Assembly (NCBI RefSeq): GCF_026183895.1
Contig: NZ_JAPFQI010000003.1
Location: forward strand, 124,001 to 188,000
Length of the DNA: 64,000 nt
Direction of reading: 5' to 3'
DNA from: Sabulicella glaciei
GTDB taxonomy: Bacteria; Pseudomonadota; Alphaproteobacteria; Acetobacterales; Acetobacteraceae
The notes beneath the pieces were generated by a model. It had not been told where the DNA came from. It did not search any database and worked only from the letters and a program-made list of their open reading frames with translations. Below, piece after piece: positions 25,567-34,132 of this stretch (position 1 is the first letter of the stretch; each line of letters begins with the position of its first letter). The position numbers were made by a program, and so were the translations under genes.

Positions 25567-25888
25567 GCGCCGGAGCACGGCGCGCCCACATCCGCTTCCT
25601 CCAAAGGCGCCCTGGCAAACCCGCGCTGCCGCGTCCACGCCATGCATGGATTGTTGGCCAGTCAAGCATTGGCTCCAACAGACAACGTGCGGGAGTAGGC
25701 TCCACTTCGGAGCCGCTGGTAATGGCCGCCTTACGTGAGGCGATGCTGGAACCGTGTCGAAACGAGCGCCGATGCACCCCCCAAATGCATGCTTTCCATT
25801 GGAAGTAGGACGGCGCTGCGCAAAGATGCCCGCGAGTGGCGATGCGGAGCCAATGCCGACACGCCACCGCTCTCGCAGGGAGGAAAGA
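25567..25888. other. Gene-poor stretch upstream of binding protein 6
   Basis: I see no supported gene in these 322 bases. Local composition is less GC-rich than the flanks, for example around 25645-25685. An inverted repeat TGTTGG (25652-25657) and CCAACA (25675-25680), spaced by 17 bases, may be an operator for the gene at 25889. The ribosome-binding site GGGAGGAAAG (25878-25887) closes the stretch. Confidence 0.45.
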
Positions 25889-26887
25889 ATGATTGAGAAG
25901 AACCGGGGGCGCCGTGCCCTCCTGGCCGCGGCAGGCGCGGCGACAGGAGCGCTCGCGGCTCCTTCGCTGGGTCTGGCCCAGGGCGGCGGCTACCCCTCGC
26001 GCCCGATCACGATCATCGTCCCCTCCCCAGCGGGTGGCGGCACGGATTTCAGCGCGCGTCTCATCTCCGAGCCGTTTGGCCGCGCGCTCGGCACGTCGGT
26101 CGTGGTGGAGAACCGGCCCGGCGGCAACGACGTGGTGGGGCTGAACGCGGTGCTGCAAGCCCGTCCCGACGGCCACACGCTGCTGATGGGGTATTGCGGC
26201 ACCATGACGGGGCGCGCCGCGCTCGGCTCGCTGGGACAGATCGACACGATCCGGGATTTCCTCCCCATCGGCCAGGTGAGCGACACCCCGCAGCTCTTCG
26301 TGACGCATCCGACGGTGCCCGTCTCGACCATGCGGGAGTTCGTCGCCTACGCGAGGCAGCGCCCCGGGGAACTGACCTACGCCTCGGCCGGGAATGGCTC
26401 CATGCACCACCTCAGCGTCGAATTGCTGAAGCTCCGCACCGGCATCGACCTGCTGCACGTTCCCTATCGGGGCACGGGCGAGACCATCCGCGACCTCGTC
26501 GCGGGGCGGGTGCATTTCTACCTGAACTCGCCGCCGCCGCTGGTGCCGCTCGTGCGCGACGGGCGGCTGCGACCCCTCGCCGTCAGCTCGAACGAGCGGC
26601 ATCCGGGGCTTTCCGACATCCCCTCGGCCGCGGAGGAGGGGATGCCCGACCTGAACATGAATGTCTGGTTCGCCCTCTACGCCCCGCGCGGGACTCCCGA
26701 AGAGATCACGCAGCTTCTTTCCGCGAAGTTGAACGAGGTCCTGGCGGATCCCGGCTTGCGGCAGCGCGCCTTCGACGCCGGCGCCCTCGTCACCCCGCTT
26801 CCGCCGGAGGGCGTCGCGGCCCGCATGCGAAGCGAGATCGCAAATTGGTCCGAGGTGGTGCGCGCGGCGGGGATCACGGCCGGGTAA
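25889..26887 (+). CDS. Bug/TctC-family periplasmic binding protein 6
   Basis: A 332-aa secreted binding protein with a twin-arginine-like signal, KNRGRRALLAAAGAATGALA, cut before QGGGYP. Family segments are ITIIVPSPAGGGTDFSARL, VVVENRPGGNDVVGL, PDGHTLLMGYCG, YASAGNGSMHHLSVELL, HVPYRGTGETIRDLVAG and PSAAEEGMPD. I chose ATG 25889 because of the strong GGGAGGAAAG; an upstream in-frame ATG would add 45 residues without a signal character. It stands alone, flanked by gene-poor DNA and a hairpin, so it looks like a single-gene transcript. Confidence 0.9.
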   Translation: MIEKNRGRRALLAAAGAATGALAAPSLGLAQGGGYPSRPITIIVPSPAGGGTDFSARLISEPFGRALGTSVVVENRPGGNDVVGLNAVLQARPDGHTLLMGYCGTMTGRAALGSLGQIDTIRDFLPIGQVSDTPQLFVTHPTVPVSTMREFVAYARQRPGELTYASAGNGSMHHLSVELLKLRTGIDLLHVPYRGTGETIRDLVAGRVHFYLNSPPPLVPLVRDGRLRPLAVSSNERHPGLSDIPSAAEEGMPDLNMNVWFALYAPRGTPEEITQLLSAKLNEVLADPGLRQRAFDAGALVTPLPPEGVAARMRSEIANWSEVVRAAGITAG

Positions 26888-26924
26888 GCGCCCGGCGGGT
26901 GAGCGGGCCGCACAGCTGAGGCCT

Positions 26925-26949
26925 GCCGGATGGCGACGCCGCATCCGGC
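26925..26949 (+). terminator. Hairpin after binding protein 6
   Basis: GCCGGATG (26925-26932), a nine-base loop and CATCCGGC (26942-26949) form an eight-bp stem 38 bases after the stop at 26887. There is no T-run. It may end or stabilise the transcript. Confidence 0.4.
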
Positions 26950-27039
26950 GGACCGCCCGAGGGAGGCGGGCAGCAATCCCTGGCTCCATGGACCTTCCCA
27001 TGTCAGGCTGCTCCTGCCGATTGCCTGCGAGGAATCCGC

Positions 27040-28296
27040 ATGCCCTGGCTTCTGACCTTCTTCTCGGGCCTCCTCATCGGCCTAGGCGCCGCGACCTATT
27101 CCGGCGTGATGGCCTCCTTCGCGGTGGACTGGCTCAACGTGCCGAGCCGGGAGGGAGGCGCGGGTTACTTCGTCCTGTTTTGGATCCTCGCCGGCTTTGT
27201 CCTGGGAACGGTCACGGGATGGATCGTGTGCCGTGTCGCCGGCCGCCACGGCGTGTTGCGCGGCTTCGCGATGGCGCTCCTCGCCGTTGCCGCGCCGATC
27301 ACCATCACCGGCGGCCTCGCTTGGGCACAGAGGGATGTGGCGCCACTGGTGGCCGGCCGTCTTGTCGGTCTCGCGGTCGAGGTGCGGCTGCCACTCGGCG
27401 TCACCCCGCCAGCAGAGCCGAGCTTGAACAGCTATGTGCTCCTCGCCTCCGGCCGGCAGCAGAACACCGCGATGGGCGAGATCCTCCTGGAGGAGGCGCG
27501 CGAGGAGGACGGCCATTGGATCTTGCCGGGCCAGGTGCTGATCCACGTCACGGCCGAGCCACGCACCCTTGGCGTCAAGGTGGGCGGTGGGAGGGCGCAG
27601 TACTTCGAGACGGGCGTGCCCGCGCGCCCCCGAACCCTCGACGCCGATTGGGGGCCGTGGCGCACTCCCTTCCACAGCATTGCGGAAGGCGAGGCGCCGC
27701 TCGAGGCTCGCCTCCGCCTCGTCCGTCACAGGCCGCCGCCACGCCCGGAACCTCCACCGCCACCTCCGACGCCCCTGGAGCAGACCCGCCCCGACCCGGA
27801 TGCCCCGACCGAGGAGTGGTTCCTCCGCACCTCCTACGCGAGCCCGGCCCCGCTCAAGGCAGAGGCGCTCCAGCTGGTGCGTGCGCGGCCAGACTTCGTG
27901 CCCGTGCTGCTCGCCCAGATCGCCTCCACCGACCACGAGGCGGCGCGGCGCGCCATGTATCTGGTCGGCGAACTCGATCCGCCCCCGGCCGAGGCCGGGG
28001 ACCCCATCCGCGCCCGCGCCGCCGAGGTGGTGCGCCTCGCGGAGGCGGTCGATGCCGAGGCGGAGGACAGCCGCGACCGCCTCTACGAAGCCGCGCACGT
28101 GCTCGCGACCGGGGTGCAGGCCGCCTCCTTCGGGCTGTGGCGCGCGGGGGTGGACTTGCGGCCGGAGTTGCGCGCGATGGCGGAGGCAGTACACGCGCGC
28201 GAGAAGGGCCCGCCACGGGACATCGCCGACCGGTCCATCTGCATCGCCAGCTATTTCGATGGGCTGGAGCGCGGCGTGACCGAGCCGTGCCGCTAG
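27040..28296 (+). CDS. Unrecognised membrane protein, 418 aa
   Basis: Three predicted membrane helices lie at about residues 5-25, 45-65 and 72-95 (LLTFFSGLLIGLGAATYSGV; YFVLFWILAGFVLGTVTGWI; GFAMALLAVAAPITITGGLA). A large, probably extracytoplasmic part follows: a beta-rich stretch to about 225, a proline hinge RPPPRPEPPPPPPTP near 230, and an acidic helical region with alternating Ala and Glu to the end. No domain was recognised. The helical part (LVRARPDFVPVLLAQIASTD) could be a repeat scaffold. It is monocistronic and converges on the exonuclease gene. Confidence 0.75.
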   Translation: MPWLLTFFSGLLIGLGAATYSGVMASFAVDWLNVPSREGGAGYFVLFWILAGFVLGTVTGWIVCRVAGRHGVLRGFAMALLAVAAPITITGGLAWAQRDVAPLVAGRLVGLAVEVRLPLGVTPPAEPSLNSYVLLASGRQQNTAMGEILLEEAREEDGHWILPGQVLIHVTAEPRTLGVKVGGGRAQYFETGVPARPRTLDADWGPWRTPFHSIAEGEAPLEARLRLVRHRPPPRPEPPPPPPTPLEQTRPDPDAPTEEWFLRTSYASPAPLKAEALQLVRARPDFVPVLLAQIASTDHEAARRAMYLVGELDPPPAEAGDPIRARAAEVVRLAEAVDAEAEDSRDRLYEAAHVLATGVQAASFGLWRAGVDLRPELRAMAEAVHAREKGPPRDIADRSICIASYFDGLERGVTEPCR

Positions 28297-28310
28297 CCAG
28301 CCCCCCGCGT

Positions 28311-28329
28311 CGCGGCGATGGTCGCCGCG
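28311..28329. terminator. Hairpin between convergent genes
   Basis: CGCGGCGA (28311-28318), loop TGG, TCGCCGCG (28322-28329) is a perfect eight-bp stem in the 67-bp gap between the converging 418-aa gene and the exonuclease gene. It could serve both directions. No T-run is seen. Confidence 0.45.
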
Positions 28330-28363
28330 TGGGCGAGGCGGTGCCGGGAGCTAGCCTCCTCCC

Positions 28364-28951
28364 TCACCGCTCGTTGCTGGGTGGGATGAGGTGGACCGGC
28401 CCGAAACATGGCCGGTCATGCAGGTGGCGCAACACCTGCGCCGCCAGCACCGCATCCTCATAGGCGCCATGGATCTGCCCGTCGCGGCAAAGCCCGATCT
28501 CGGCCAGAACCAGGTCGAGCTTGCCCCGCTTGCCCGGATGCCGCGCCTTCCAGCCCCGCACGGTGCAGAAGCGGCGGGCCGCCGTGTCGAAGCCGCCTGC
28601 GCCGAGGCGCCCGAATTCCTGCCCCATCATCCGCCAGTCGAAGGACAGGTTGTGGGCCACCAGCGCCGCGCCGCGGCTGAAGGACAGGATGTTTTCGGCG
28701 TGCCGCTCGAACGGGTCCTGGCGCCGGAGATACGCATCGCTCAGCCCATGGACCGCCTGCGCCATGGTGTGGCTGGGCCGCCCGGGATTGAAGACCAGAT
28801 GCAGGCTGTCGATCAGCTCCAGATCGGAGGAAAGGCGGACCATGCCGAGGGACACCACCCGGTCCTCGCGCGAGGTGCCGGTGGTTTCGGTGTCGAACAC
28901 CACGACCTCATCCCGCCCGTCCAGGCGGCCCGCCACCATGCCCTCGTCCAT
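28364..28951 (-). CDS. DnaQ-like 3'-5' exonuclease
   Basis: A 195-aa DEDD exonuclease. ExoI is VVFDTETTG (Asp 20, Glu 22). ExoII is LVAHNLSFDWRMM with Asp. ExoIII is HGAYEDAVLAAQVL with His and Asp, so it is the DEDDh type like the proofreading subunit of polymerase III. It is shorter than epsilon and lacks its polymerase-binding tail, so a stand-alone DNA or RNA trimming role is likely. The start is ATG 28951 (MDEGMVAGRL); frame upstream shows no domain character. The tRNA gene lies 207 bases upstream on the same strand. Confidence 0.85.
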   Translation of the reverse strand: MDEGMVAGRLDGRDEVVVFDTETTGTSREDRVVSLGMVRLSSDLELIDSLHLVFNPGRPSHTMAQAVHGLSDAYLRRQDPFERHAENILSFSRGAALVAHNLSFDWRMMGQEFGRLGAGGFDTAARRFCTVRGWKARHPGKRGKLDLVLAEIGLCRDGQIHGAYEDAVLAAQVLRHLHDRPCFGPVHLIPPSNER

Positions 28952-29158
28952 CCAGACCAACCTGCCTATCCTTGTTGCTTCGGGAAAGCGCCTGGCGCCA
29001 GTCAAGTGCCGCCGCCCGTGGTTCCTGCCGAAGCAGGATTGTCCGAGGTCGCCGCCGCGATAAGAAAAGGATATGGCCATGGGGCTCGCCATACGCCAGC
29101 GTCCGGTCGCGGGCTTCCGGAGCCTGACCTGAAGCGGCAGATCTTGTTCGCGAAGTGT

Positions 29159-29235
29159 TGGTAGCGGCGAGCGGACTTGAACCGCTGACCCCGGCATTAT
29201 GAGTGCCGTGCTCTAACCAGCTGAGCTACGCCGCC
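29159..29235 (-). tRNA. tRNA-Met (anticodon CAT), elongator type
   Basis: The minus strand folds as a full cloverleaf of 77 bases including an encoded CCA (29159-29161). The acceptor is GGCGGCG against CGCCGCT, with a G1:U72 pair. The D-arm is GCTC-AGCTGGTTA-GAGC, the anticodon arm CGGCA-CTCATAA-TGCCG, and the T-arm AGCGG-TTCAAGT-CCGCT. The G1:U72 pair and the D-arm fit alphaproteobacterial elongator tRNA-Met rather than initiator (C1:A72). A lysidine-modified tRNA-Ile with CAT is less likely but cannot be excluded. It lies 14 bases downstream of mnmA. Confidence 0.95.
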
Positions 29236-29249
29236 CCTGGGCGCGCGAT

Positions 29250-30338
29250 TTACGCGGCGCGGCCCGCCCGGTCAACTGCGCGCCGCCGGATGAAGCCGCC
29301 GGCCAGCACCCGGCTGCCGTCATACAGCACCGCCGCCTGCCCCGGCGCCGCGACGGCGGGGCTGTCGGGCCGCAGATGGAGCGTCGTGCCGTCCCAGGTG
29401 GCGGTGGCAGGCTGGGGCTGTTCGCGCCCGCGCAGCTTGGCCTCGCAGCGGAACGCGCCCTCGGGCGGGGCGATCAGCCAGTTCACCTCGCCGAGTGCGA
29501 CCTCCTCCACCGGCAGGTCGGCGCGGTGGCCGACCACCACGCGGCGGCGCGCCGGGTCCAGCGCGGTGACGAAAAGGCGCTCGGCTGCCGAGACGCCGAG
29601 GCCCCTCCCCTGCCCCACCGTGTAGCGCGCGATGCCGCGATGCGTGCCGAGCACGGCGCCGCTCTCGTCCACGATCTCGCCGGGCTCCAGCGCCTCCGGG
29701 CGCAGCTTGCCGACCAGCGCGTCGTAGCGACCCTCGGGGACGAAGCAGATATCCTGGCTGTCGGGCTTCTCCGCCACGGGCACGCCCAGCCGCGCGGCAT
29801 GGGCGCGCACCTCCGCCTTGCTGGTCAGGCCGCCCAGCGGGAACAGGACGCGCGAAAGCTGGTCGCGCGTGGTGTGGGCCAGGAAGTAGCTCTGGTCGCG
29901 CACCGGGTCGGCGGCGCGGTGCAGCTCGGGCGATCCGTCCGGCCCGTCCAGCCGCTGGGCATAGTGGCCTGTGGCCAGGGCCTCGCAGCCCAAATCTTCG
30001 GCCAGGGCGGTCAGGTCCTGAAACTTCACCGTCTGGTTGCAGCGGATGCAGGGGATGGGCGTCTCGCCGCGGGCGTAGCTGTCGGCGAAATCCTCGATCA
30101 CCGCCTGGCGGAAGCGCGTCTCGCGGTCCAGCACGTAGTGCGGGATGCCCAGGCCGTCGGCCACGTCGCGCGCGTCGCGGATGTCCTGCCCGGCGCAGCA
30201 CGCGCCCTTCTTCTGGATCGCCGCGCCGTGATCGTAAAGCTGCAGCGTGGCGCCGATCACCTCGTGCCCCTGCTCGGTCAGTAGCGCGGCGACGACGGAG
30301 GAATCCACGCCGCCCGACATGGCGACCAGCACCCTCAT
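29250..30338 (-). CDS. mnmA: tRNA 2-thiouridylase MnmA
   Basis: A 362-aa enzyme that puts sulfur on U34 of tRNA Lys, Glu and Gln. The ATP-binding loop is MSGGVDSSVVAALL (7-20). The catalytic Cys pair is in PCIRCNQTVKF (Cys 100) and SQDICFV (Cys 198). The tRNA-binding and C-terminal beta-barrel domains are complete (GIARYTVGQGRGLGV). Its start overlaps the stop of tenA by four bases. Being in one operon with two cysteine desulfurases and a ferredoxin suggests that its sulfur comes from these. Confidence 0.96.
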   Translation of the reverse strand: MRVLVAMSGGVDSSVVAALLTEQGHEVIGATLQLYDHGAAIQKKGACCAGQDIRDARDVADGLGIPHYVLDRETRFRQAVIEDFADSYARGETPIPCIRCNQTVKFQDLTALAEDLGCEALATGHYAQRLDGPDGSPELHRAADPVRDQSYFLAHTTRDQLSRVLFPLGGLTSKAEVRAHAARLGVPVAEKPDSQDICFVPEGRYDALVGKLRPEALEPGEIVDESGAVLGTHRGIARYTVGQGRGLGVSAAERLFVTALDPARRRVVVGHRADLPVEEVALGEVNWLIAPPEGAFRCEAKLRGREQPQPATATWDGTTLHLRPDSPAVAAPGQAAVLYDGSRVLAGGFIRRRAVDRAGRAA

Positions 30339-31030
30339 GCGGCCGCGAGCCCTTGCTGCCAGAAGCGCTGCTCTAGCCGCGCCGCCTCGGCGAAATCCGC
30401 CGACAGGCGGGTGAAGCGCGCGTCGCCGCCATGGGTCACGCCCAGGAAGTCGATCCGCGCCGCCGCCGACTGGGCCAGGGCCTGGTAGTCATCGGCCGCA
30501 TAGGCCTCGATCCAGGACCGGTAGGGATTGGAGCCGAGGTCGCAGGCCGGATCGGCCATGATGCGCCGCGCCACCTCGCCATACCCGACCGTGCAAGGCG
30601 CCAGGGCGATCTCCAGGTCCAGGATGTCGCCGGCGAGGCCGCGATCCATCACCCAGCGCGTGTAGGACACGGTCTCCGCCGTCTCGGGCACGCGCGTCAC
30701 CTCGGATTCGGACAAGCCCCATTCGGCGCAGAAGCGCAGGTGCAGCTTGGTCTCGTCCAGGATGGCGAGGACGCCGGCGGCCTTGGAGCGCATCGCCTCG
30801 AGGCTTTCGCCCTTCACCACCGCCAGGGCCTTGGCGCGGGCGAAGTGGATCAGGAACAGGTAGTCCTGGATCAGGTAGTGCTGGAACGCCTTCAGCGGCA
30901 GCGTGCCGTCCGACAGGCGCTGGACGAAGGGATGCCAGGTGTAGCCCGTCCAGTCCGCGGCCGCCGCGTCGCGCAGGCGGCGGAACAGCCCGCCTTCCGC
31001 CCCGAAGGCGAGGGGGTCAGCCGCCGGCAT
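30335..31030 (-). CDS. tenA: TenA/thiaminase II family protein
   Basis: A 231-aa all-helical protein of the TenA family, which hydrolyses aminopyrimidine breakdown products of thiamin for salvage. The catalytic Cys is in [12 protein letters not shown] (146), the C-terminal Glu in [10 protein letters not shown] (220), and the substrate pocket in [19 protein letters not shown] near 36-53. Its start lies inside the ferredoxin gene (14-base overlap), and it overlaps mnmA by four bases. There is no thiamin gene nearby, so its place in a sulfur operon is unusual; thiamin synthesis does need the same sulfur source. Confidence 0.88.
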   Translation of the reverse strand: MPAADPLAFGAEGGLFRRLRDAAAADWTGYTWHPFVQRLSDGTLPLKAFQHYLIQDYLFLIHFARAKALAVVKGESLEAMRSKAAGVLAILDETKLHLRFCAEWGLSESEVTRVPETAETVSYTRWVMDRGLAGDILDLEIALAPCTVGYGEVARRIMADPACDLGSNPYRSWIEAYAADDYQALAQSAAARIDFLGVTHGGDARFTRLSADFAEAARLEQRFWQQGLAAA

Positions 31031-31346
31031 TCCGGCTGCCCGCCGGCAGCTTCACCACCAGCCCGTCCAATGCCTCGGTCATGATGATCTGGCAGCCCAG
31101 GCGCGAGGTTTCCTGCAGGTCGAAGGCAAGGTCCAGCATGTCCTCCTCATCCTCGGTCGGCTCGGCCAGCTTGGTGAACCAGTTCCCGTCCACGACGACG
31201 TGGCAGGTGGAGCAGGCGAGCGAGCCCTCGCAGGCGCCCTCGATGTCCACGCCGTGGCGGTGCGCGATCTCCAGCACGGAAAGCCCCAGCGGGGCCTCGA
31301 CTTCGCGGCGGGTGCCGTCGCGCTCGATGAAGGTCATCTTCGGCAT
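31017..31346 (-). CDS. Adrenodoxin-type [2Fe-2S] ferredoxin
   Basis: A 109-aa plant/vertebrate-type ferredoxin. Cluster ligands are Cys 39, 45 and 48 in [13 protein letters not shown], and Cys 85 in RLGCQI, matching the ISC ferredoxin (Fdx) pattern. Fdx gives electrons for cluster assembly on the scaffold and accepts sulfur-reducing duty from the desulfurase. It starts eight bases after the desulfurase stop and its 3' end overlaps tenA. No gene for IscU, IscA or HscAB is in the operon. Confidence 0.93.
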   Translation of the reverse strand: MPKMTFIERDGTRREVEAPLGLSVLEIAHRHGVDIEGACEGSLACSTCHVVVDGNWFTKLAEPTEDEEDMLDLAFDLQETSRLGCQIIMTEALDGLVVKLPAGSRNAGG

Positions 31347-31354
31347 GCTGCCCG

Positions 31355-32527
31355 TTACTCCGCGGCCTGCTGGGTGGAGGCAAGGGCGGCCCAGGCCTCG
31401 CAGAGCATCCGCGCCGCCCGGTCCACCTCGGCCGGCGAGGTAAAGCGCCCCAGCCCAATCCGCAAGGTGGCGGCGGCTTCCTCCGGTGGCAGCCCCATGG
31501 CCGAAAGCACGTAGGAGGGCGTGATCTCGGCCGAGGAGCAGGCGGAGCCGGTGGACAGGCAGAGTTCGGGCACCGCCGCCATCAGCGCCTGGGCGGAGAC
31601 GCCGGGAAAGGTAAGGTTCAGGTTGCCGGAGACGCGGGCTTCGGCGCTGCCGTTGATCCGCAGCCCCGGCACGCCTTCGCGCAGCACGGACAGGAACAGG
31701 TCGCGCTGCCCGGCGATGCGCCCGGCATCCAGCAGCCCCTCGGCCGCGGCGATGCGCGCCGCCTCGCCAAAGCCCACCACCAGCGGCGCGGGCAGCGTGC
31801 CGGAGCGCAGCCCCCTTTCCTGCCCGCCGCCGCTGAACAGCGGGACGAGGCGCACGCGCGGCCGGCGACGGACATACAGCGCACCGATGCCGCGCGGCCC
31901 GTAGATCTTGTGCGCGGAGAGCGACAGGAGGTCGGCGCGGATCTCCTCCACGTCCAGCTTGATGCGGCCGGCGGCCTGGGCGGCGTCCGTGTGGAACAGC
32001 GCCCCCGCCTCCTTCGCGATGGCGCCGATGCTGGCGAGGTCCTGCACCACTCCCGTCTCGTTGTTCACGCCCATGACGGAAACGAGCAGGGTCGGCACCG
32101 CCAGCGCCTCGCGCAGCACGCCGAGGTCGAGCAGCCCGTCCGGACGAACCGGCAGCAGGACCGGCTCGAAGCCCTCGGCCTCGAGGTCCCGCACGCATTC
32201 CAGCACGCATTTGTGCTCGGTGGAGAGGGAAACGATCCGCCGCCGCTCTCCGTCGCGGGCGAAGCGCGCCGCGCCCTTGATGGCGAGGTTGTTGGCCTCG
32301 GTGGCGCCCGAGGTGAAGACGATCTCCCGCCGGTCGGCGCCGATGAGGTCGGCGACGTGGCCGCGCGCCTCCTCCACCGCTTCCTCCGCCGCACGGCCCA
32401 TGGCGTGCTCGGCGCTGTGGGGATTGGCGAAGTTGTCCTCCCACCAGGGGCGCATCGCCGCCAGTACCCGCGGGTCGAGCGGCGTGGTGGCATGGTGGTC
32501 GAGGTAGATGGGTCGGTCCGGGCGCAT
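31355..32527 (-). CDS. Cysteine desulfurase (IscS/NifS type)
   Basis: A 390-aa PLP enzyme that removes sulfur from Cys and passes it on as persulfide. It starts [16 protein letters not shown]. The PLP Lys is in [12 protein letters not shown] (207), and the persulfide Cys 330 is in [10 protein letters not shown], the short-loop IscS pattern. The segments TSGATEANN and [10 protein letters not shown] also bind PLP. It follows a second desulfurase gene by eight bases and precedes the ferredoxin by eight, so all three are co-translated. It is the more IscS-like of the two. Confidence 0.94.
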   Translation of the reverse strand: MRPDRPIYLDHHATTPLDPRVLAAMRPWWEDNFANPHSAEHAMGRAAEEAVEEARGHVADLIGADRREIVFTSGATEANNLAIKGAARFARDGERRRIVSLSTEHKCVLECVRDLEAEGFEPVLLPVRPDGLLDLGVLREALAVPTLLVSVMGVNNETGVVQDLASIGAIAKEAGALFHTDAAQAAGRIKLDVEEIRADLLSLSAHKIYGPRGIGALYVRRRPRVRLVPLFSGGGQERGLRSGTLPAPLVVGFGEAARIAAAEGLLDAGRIAGQRDLFLSVLREGVPGLRINGSAEARVSGNLNLTFPGVSAQALMAAVPELCLSTGSACSSAEITPSYVLSAMGLPPEEAAATLRIGLGRFTSPAEVDRAARMLCEAWAALASTQQAAE

Positions 32528-32535
32528 CGCCCCTC

Positions 32536-33615
32536 CTATGTGGCAAGCGCAGGGCGCCGTGACGAGAGGCGGGCGCGCACCCCCTCCCATGCGCGGCGGA
32601 AGCGCTCGGGCGCGTCGTCGGGCGCGTTCCAGGGCAGGGAAAGGCGGATGCCGCTGCCGGCATCCTCGCCGAACCCCATCGCCTCCAGCACGTGCGAGCG
32701 GGCGACCTTGCCGGAGGAACATGCCGCCCCGGCCGAAACCCGCACCCCGGCGAGGTCGAGCGCGATCACCACGGTTTCCGCCGCGACGCCCGGCAACACC
32801 GCCAGCACCGTGTTGGGCAGGCGCGGCGCGTCTTTCCCCGCGATCACCACCCCCTCGCCCAGCGCCGCCTCCACCGCGTCGCGCAGCGAGGCGAGGCGTG
32901 GGGCGTCGTAGGGGGCGAGGAGCGCGGCGGCGAGGCCGGCAATGGCGGGCAGCGCCTCGGTGCCGCCCCGCCGTCCCTGCTCCTGGCCGCCACCGGGGAT
33001 CAGCGGGGTCAGGGCGAGGCCGCCGCGCAGCACCAGCGCCCCGGCCCCAGGCGGGCCGCCCAGCTTGTGGCCGGACAGGGCCAGGGTGTTGCCGGGCAGT
33101 TCGGCGGAAAGGCGTGCGGCCTGCACCGCGTCCACGTGCAGCAGGGCCCCGTGCGACCGGCACAGCGCGGCGACCTCCGCCAGCGGGTGCAGCACGCCCG
33201 TCTCGTTGTTGGCGGCCATGGCACAGACCAGGGCGGGCGGGCCGCCGCGCAACGCCGCTTCCAGCGCCGCGAGGTCCAGCGTTCCGTCGCCGTGGACCGG
33301 CAGGGCGGAAGCGCCTTGTGGCGCGGCGGCGCGCACGGCAGCGTGTTCCGTCGCGCCCAGCAGGACCCGGCGCCCCGGCGACAGGGCATGGAGGGCCAGC
33401 GCATTCGCCTCCGTCCCGCCGGAGGTGAAGACCACCTCGCCGCCGAAGCGCCCAGCGACGGCACGGCGCGCCTCCTCCAGGATGCGGCGCGCGGCCCGGC
33501 CCCCGCCGTGGACGGAGGATGGGTTGCCGCCGGTTGCCAAGGCGCGCAACAGGGCGTCCCGCGCCTCCGGGCGCAGGGGCTCGGTCGCGTTGGCGTCGAG
33601 GTCGAGGGGCGTCAT
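32536..33615 (-). CDS. Second cysteine desulfurase-like PLP enzyme
   Basis: A 359-aa paralogue of the following gene, clearly shorter and more diverged. It starts [46 protein letters not shown], the PLP Lys in [13 protein letters not shown] (184) and the Cys in [18 protein letters not shown] (299) are all present, so it should be active. It is often seen as a NifS-like partner just upstream of IscS in alphaproteobacteria. The two copies may serve different acceptors, for instance cluster assembly and tRNA thiolation. It begins 22 bases after iscR. Confidence 0.9.
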   Translation of the reverse strand: MTPLDLDANATEPLRPEARDALLRALATGGNPSSVHGGGRAARRILEEARRAVAGRFGGEVVFTSGGTEANALALHALSPGRRVLLGATEHAAVRAAAPQGASALPVHGDGTLDLAALEAALRGGPPALVCAMAANNETGVLHPLAEVAALCRSHGALLHVDAVQAARLSAELPGNTLALSGHKLGGPPGAGALVLRGGLALTPLIPGGGQEQGRRGGTEALPAIAGLAAALLAPYDAPRLASLRDAVEAALGEGVVIAGKDAPRLPNTVLAVLPGVAAETVVIALDLAGVRVSAGAACSSGKVARSHVLEAMGFGEDAGSGIRLSLPWNAPDDAPERFRRAWEGVRARLSSRRPALAT

Positions 33616-33637
33616 CGCCCCGGCAGGTGGCGCGCGA

Positions 33638-34132
33638 TCAGGCGCGGGTCAACTGAACCGGCGCCGCGCCCTGGGAAGGCAAGGCGGCGCGGCCCTGGAC
33701 TCGGCCCTGCACCACGTCCTCCAGCGAGATGCCCTCCAGGAAGACGCGGATCTGCTCGCCCAACTCGGTCCAGAGGTCGTGCGTGAGGCAGCGCCTTCCC
33801 TGCAGGCAGCCCGGCGAGCCCTCCTCGCAGCGCGTCGCACGGATCGGCTCGTCCACCGCCTCCACGATGGCGGCGATGGGGATTTCGCGGGCCGGACGGG
33901 CCAAGCGATAGCCGCCCCCCGGGCCGCGCGCCGAACTGACAAGCCCGGCGCGGCGCAGCGGTCCGAAGAGCTGCTCCAGATAGGCCAGGGAAAGCATCTG
34001 GGCCGCCGCGATCTCGGCCAGGGAGACGGGCGGGCGGGGGCGACCGGGCGCCGGGGGCACGGCAGCCGCTTCGCGCGCCGCGAGGTCCACCATCGCCATC
34101 ACCGCGTAGCGTCCCCTCGTGGACAACCGCAT
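33638..34132 (-). CDS. iscR: Rrf2-family iron-sulfur regulator IscR
   Basis: A 164-aa regulator. It starts MRLSTRGRYAVMAMVDLA, the usual IscR N-terminus, set by GGGAGGG eight bases upstream (34141-34147). A helix-turn-helix and the wing RGPGGGYRLAR follow. Three Cys at 102, 109 and 115 (TRCEEGSPGCLQGRRCLTH) form the cluster-binding loop; the first spacing is six residues, one more than in E. coli. The holo form normally represses isc genes, so feedback control of this operon is likely. I did not see a secure binding site upstream. Confidence 0.93.
   Translation of the reverse strand: MRLSTRGRYAVMAMVDLAAREAAAVPPAPGRPRPPVSLAEIAAAQMLSLAYLEQLFGPLRRAGLVSSARGPGGGYRLARPAREIPIAAIVEAVDEPIRATRCEEGSPGCLQGRRCLTHDLWTELGEQIRVFLEGISLEDVVQGRVQGRAALPSQGAAPVQLTRA

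Noticed and set aside
25414-25698. A 94-codon plus-strand frame in the gene-poor stretch
   Set aside because: There is no ribosome-binding site or recognisable motif, and the opposite strand shows hydrolase remnants.
29159-29235. Reading the tRNA as initiator Met or as Ile with lysidine
   Set aside because: The G1:U72 pair is not the C1:A72 mismatch of initiators, and the sequence resembles alphaproteobacterial elongator Met; Ile2 remains a minor possibility.
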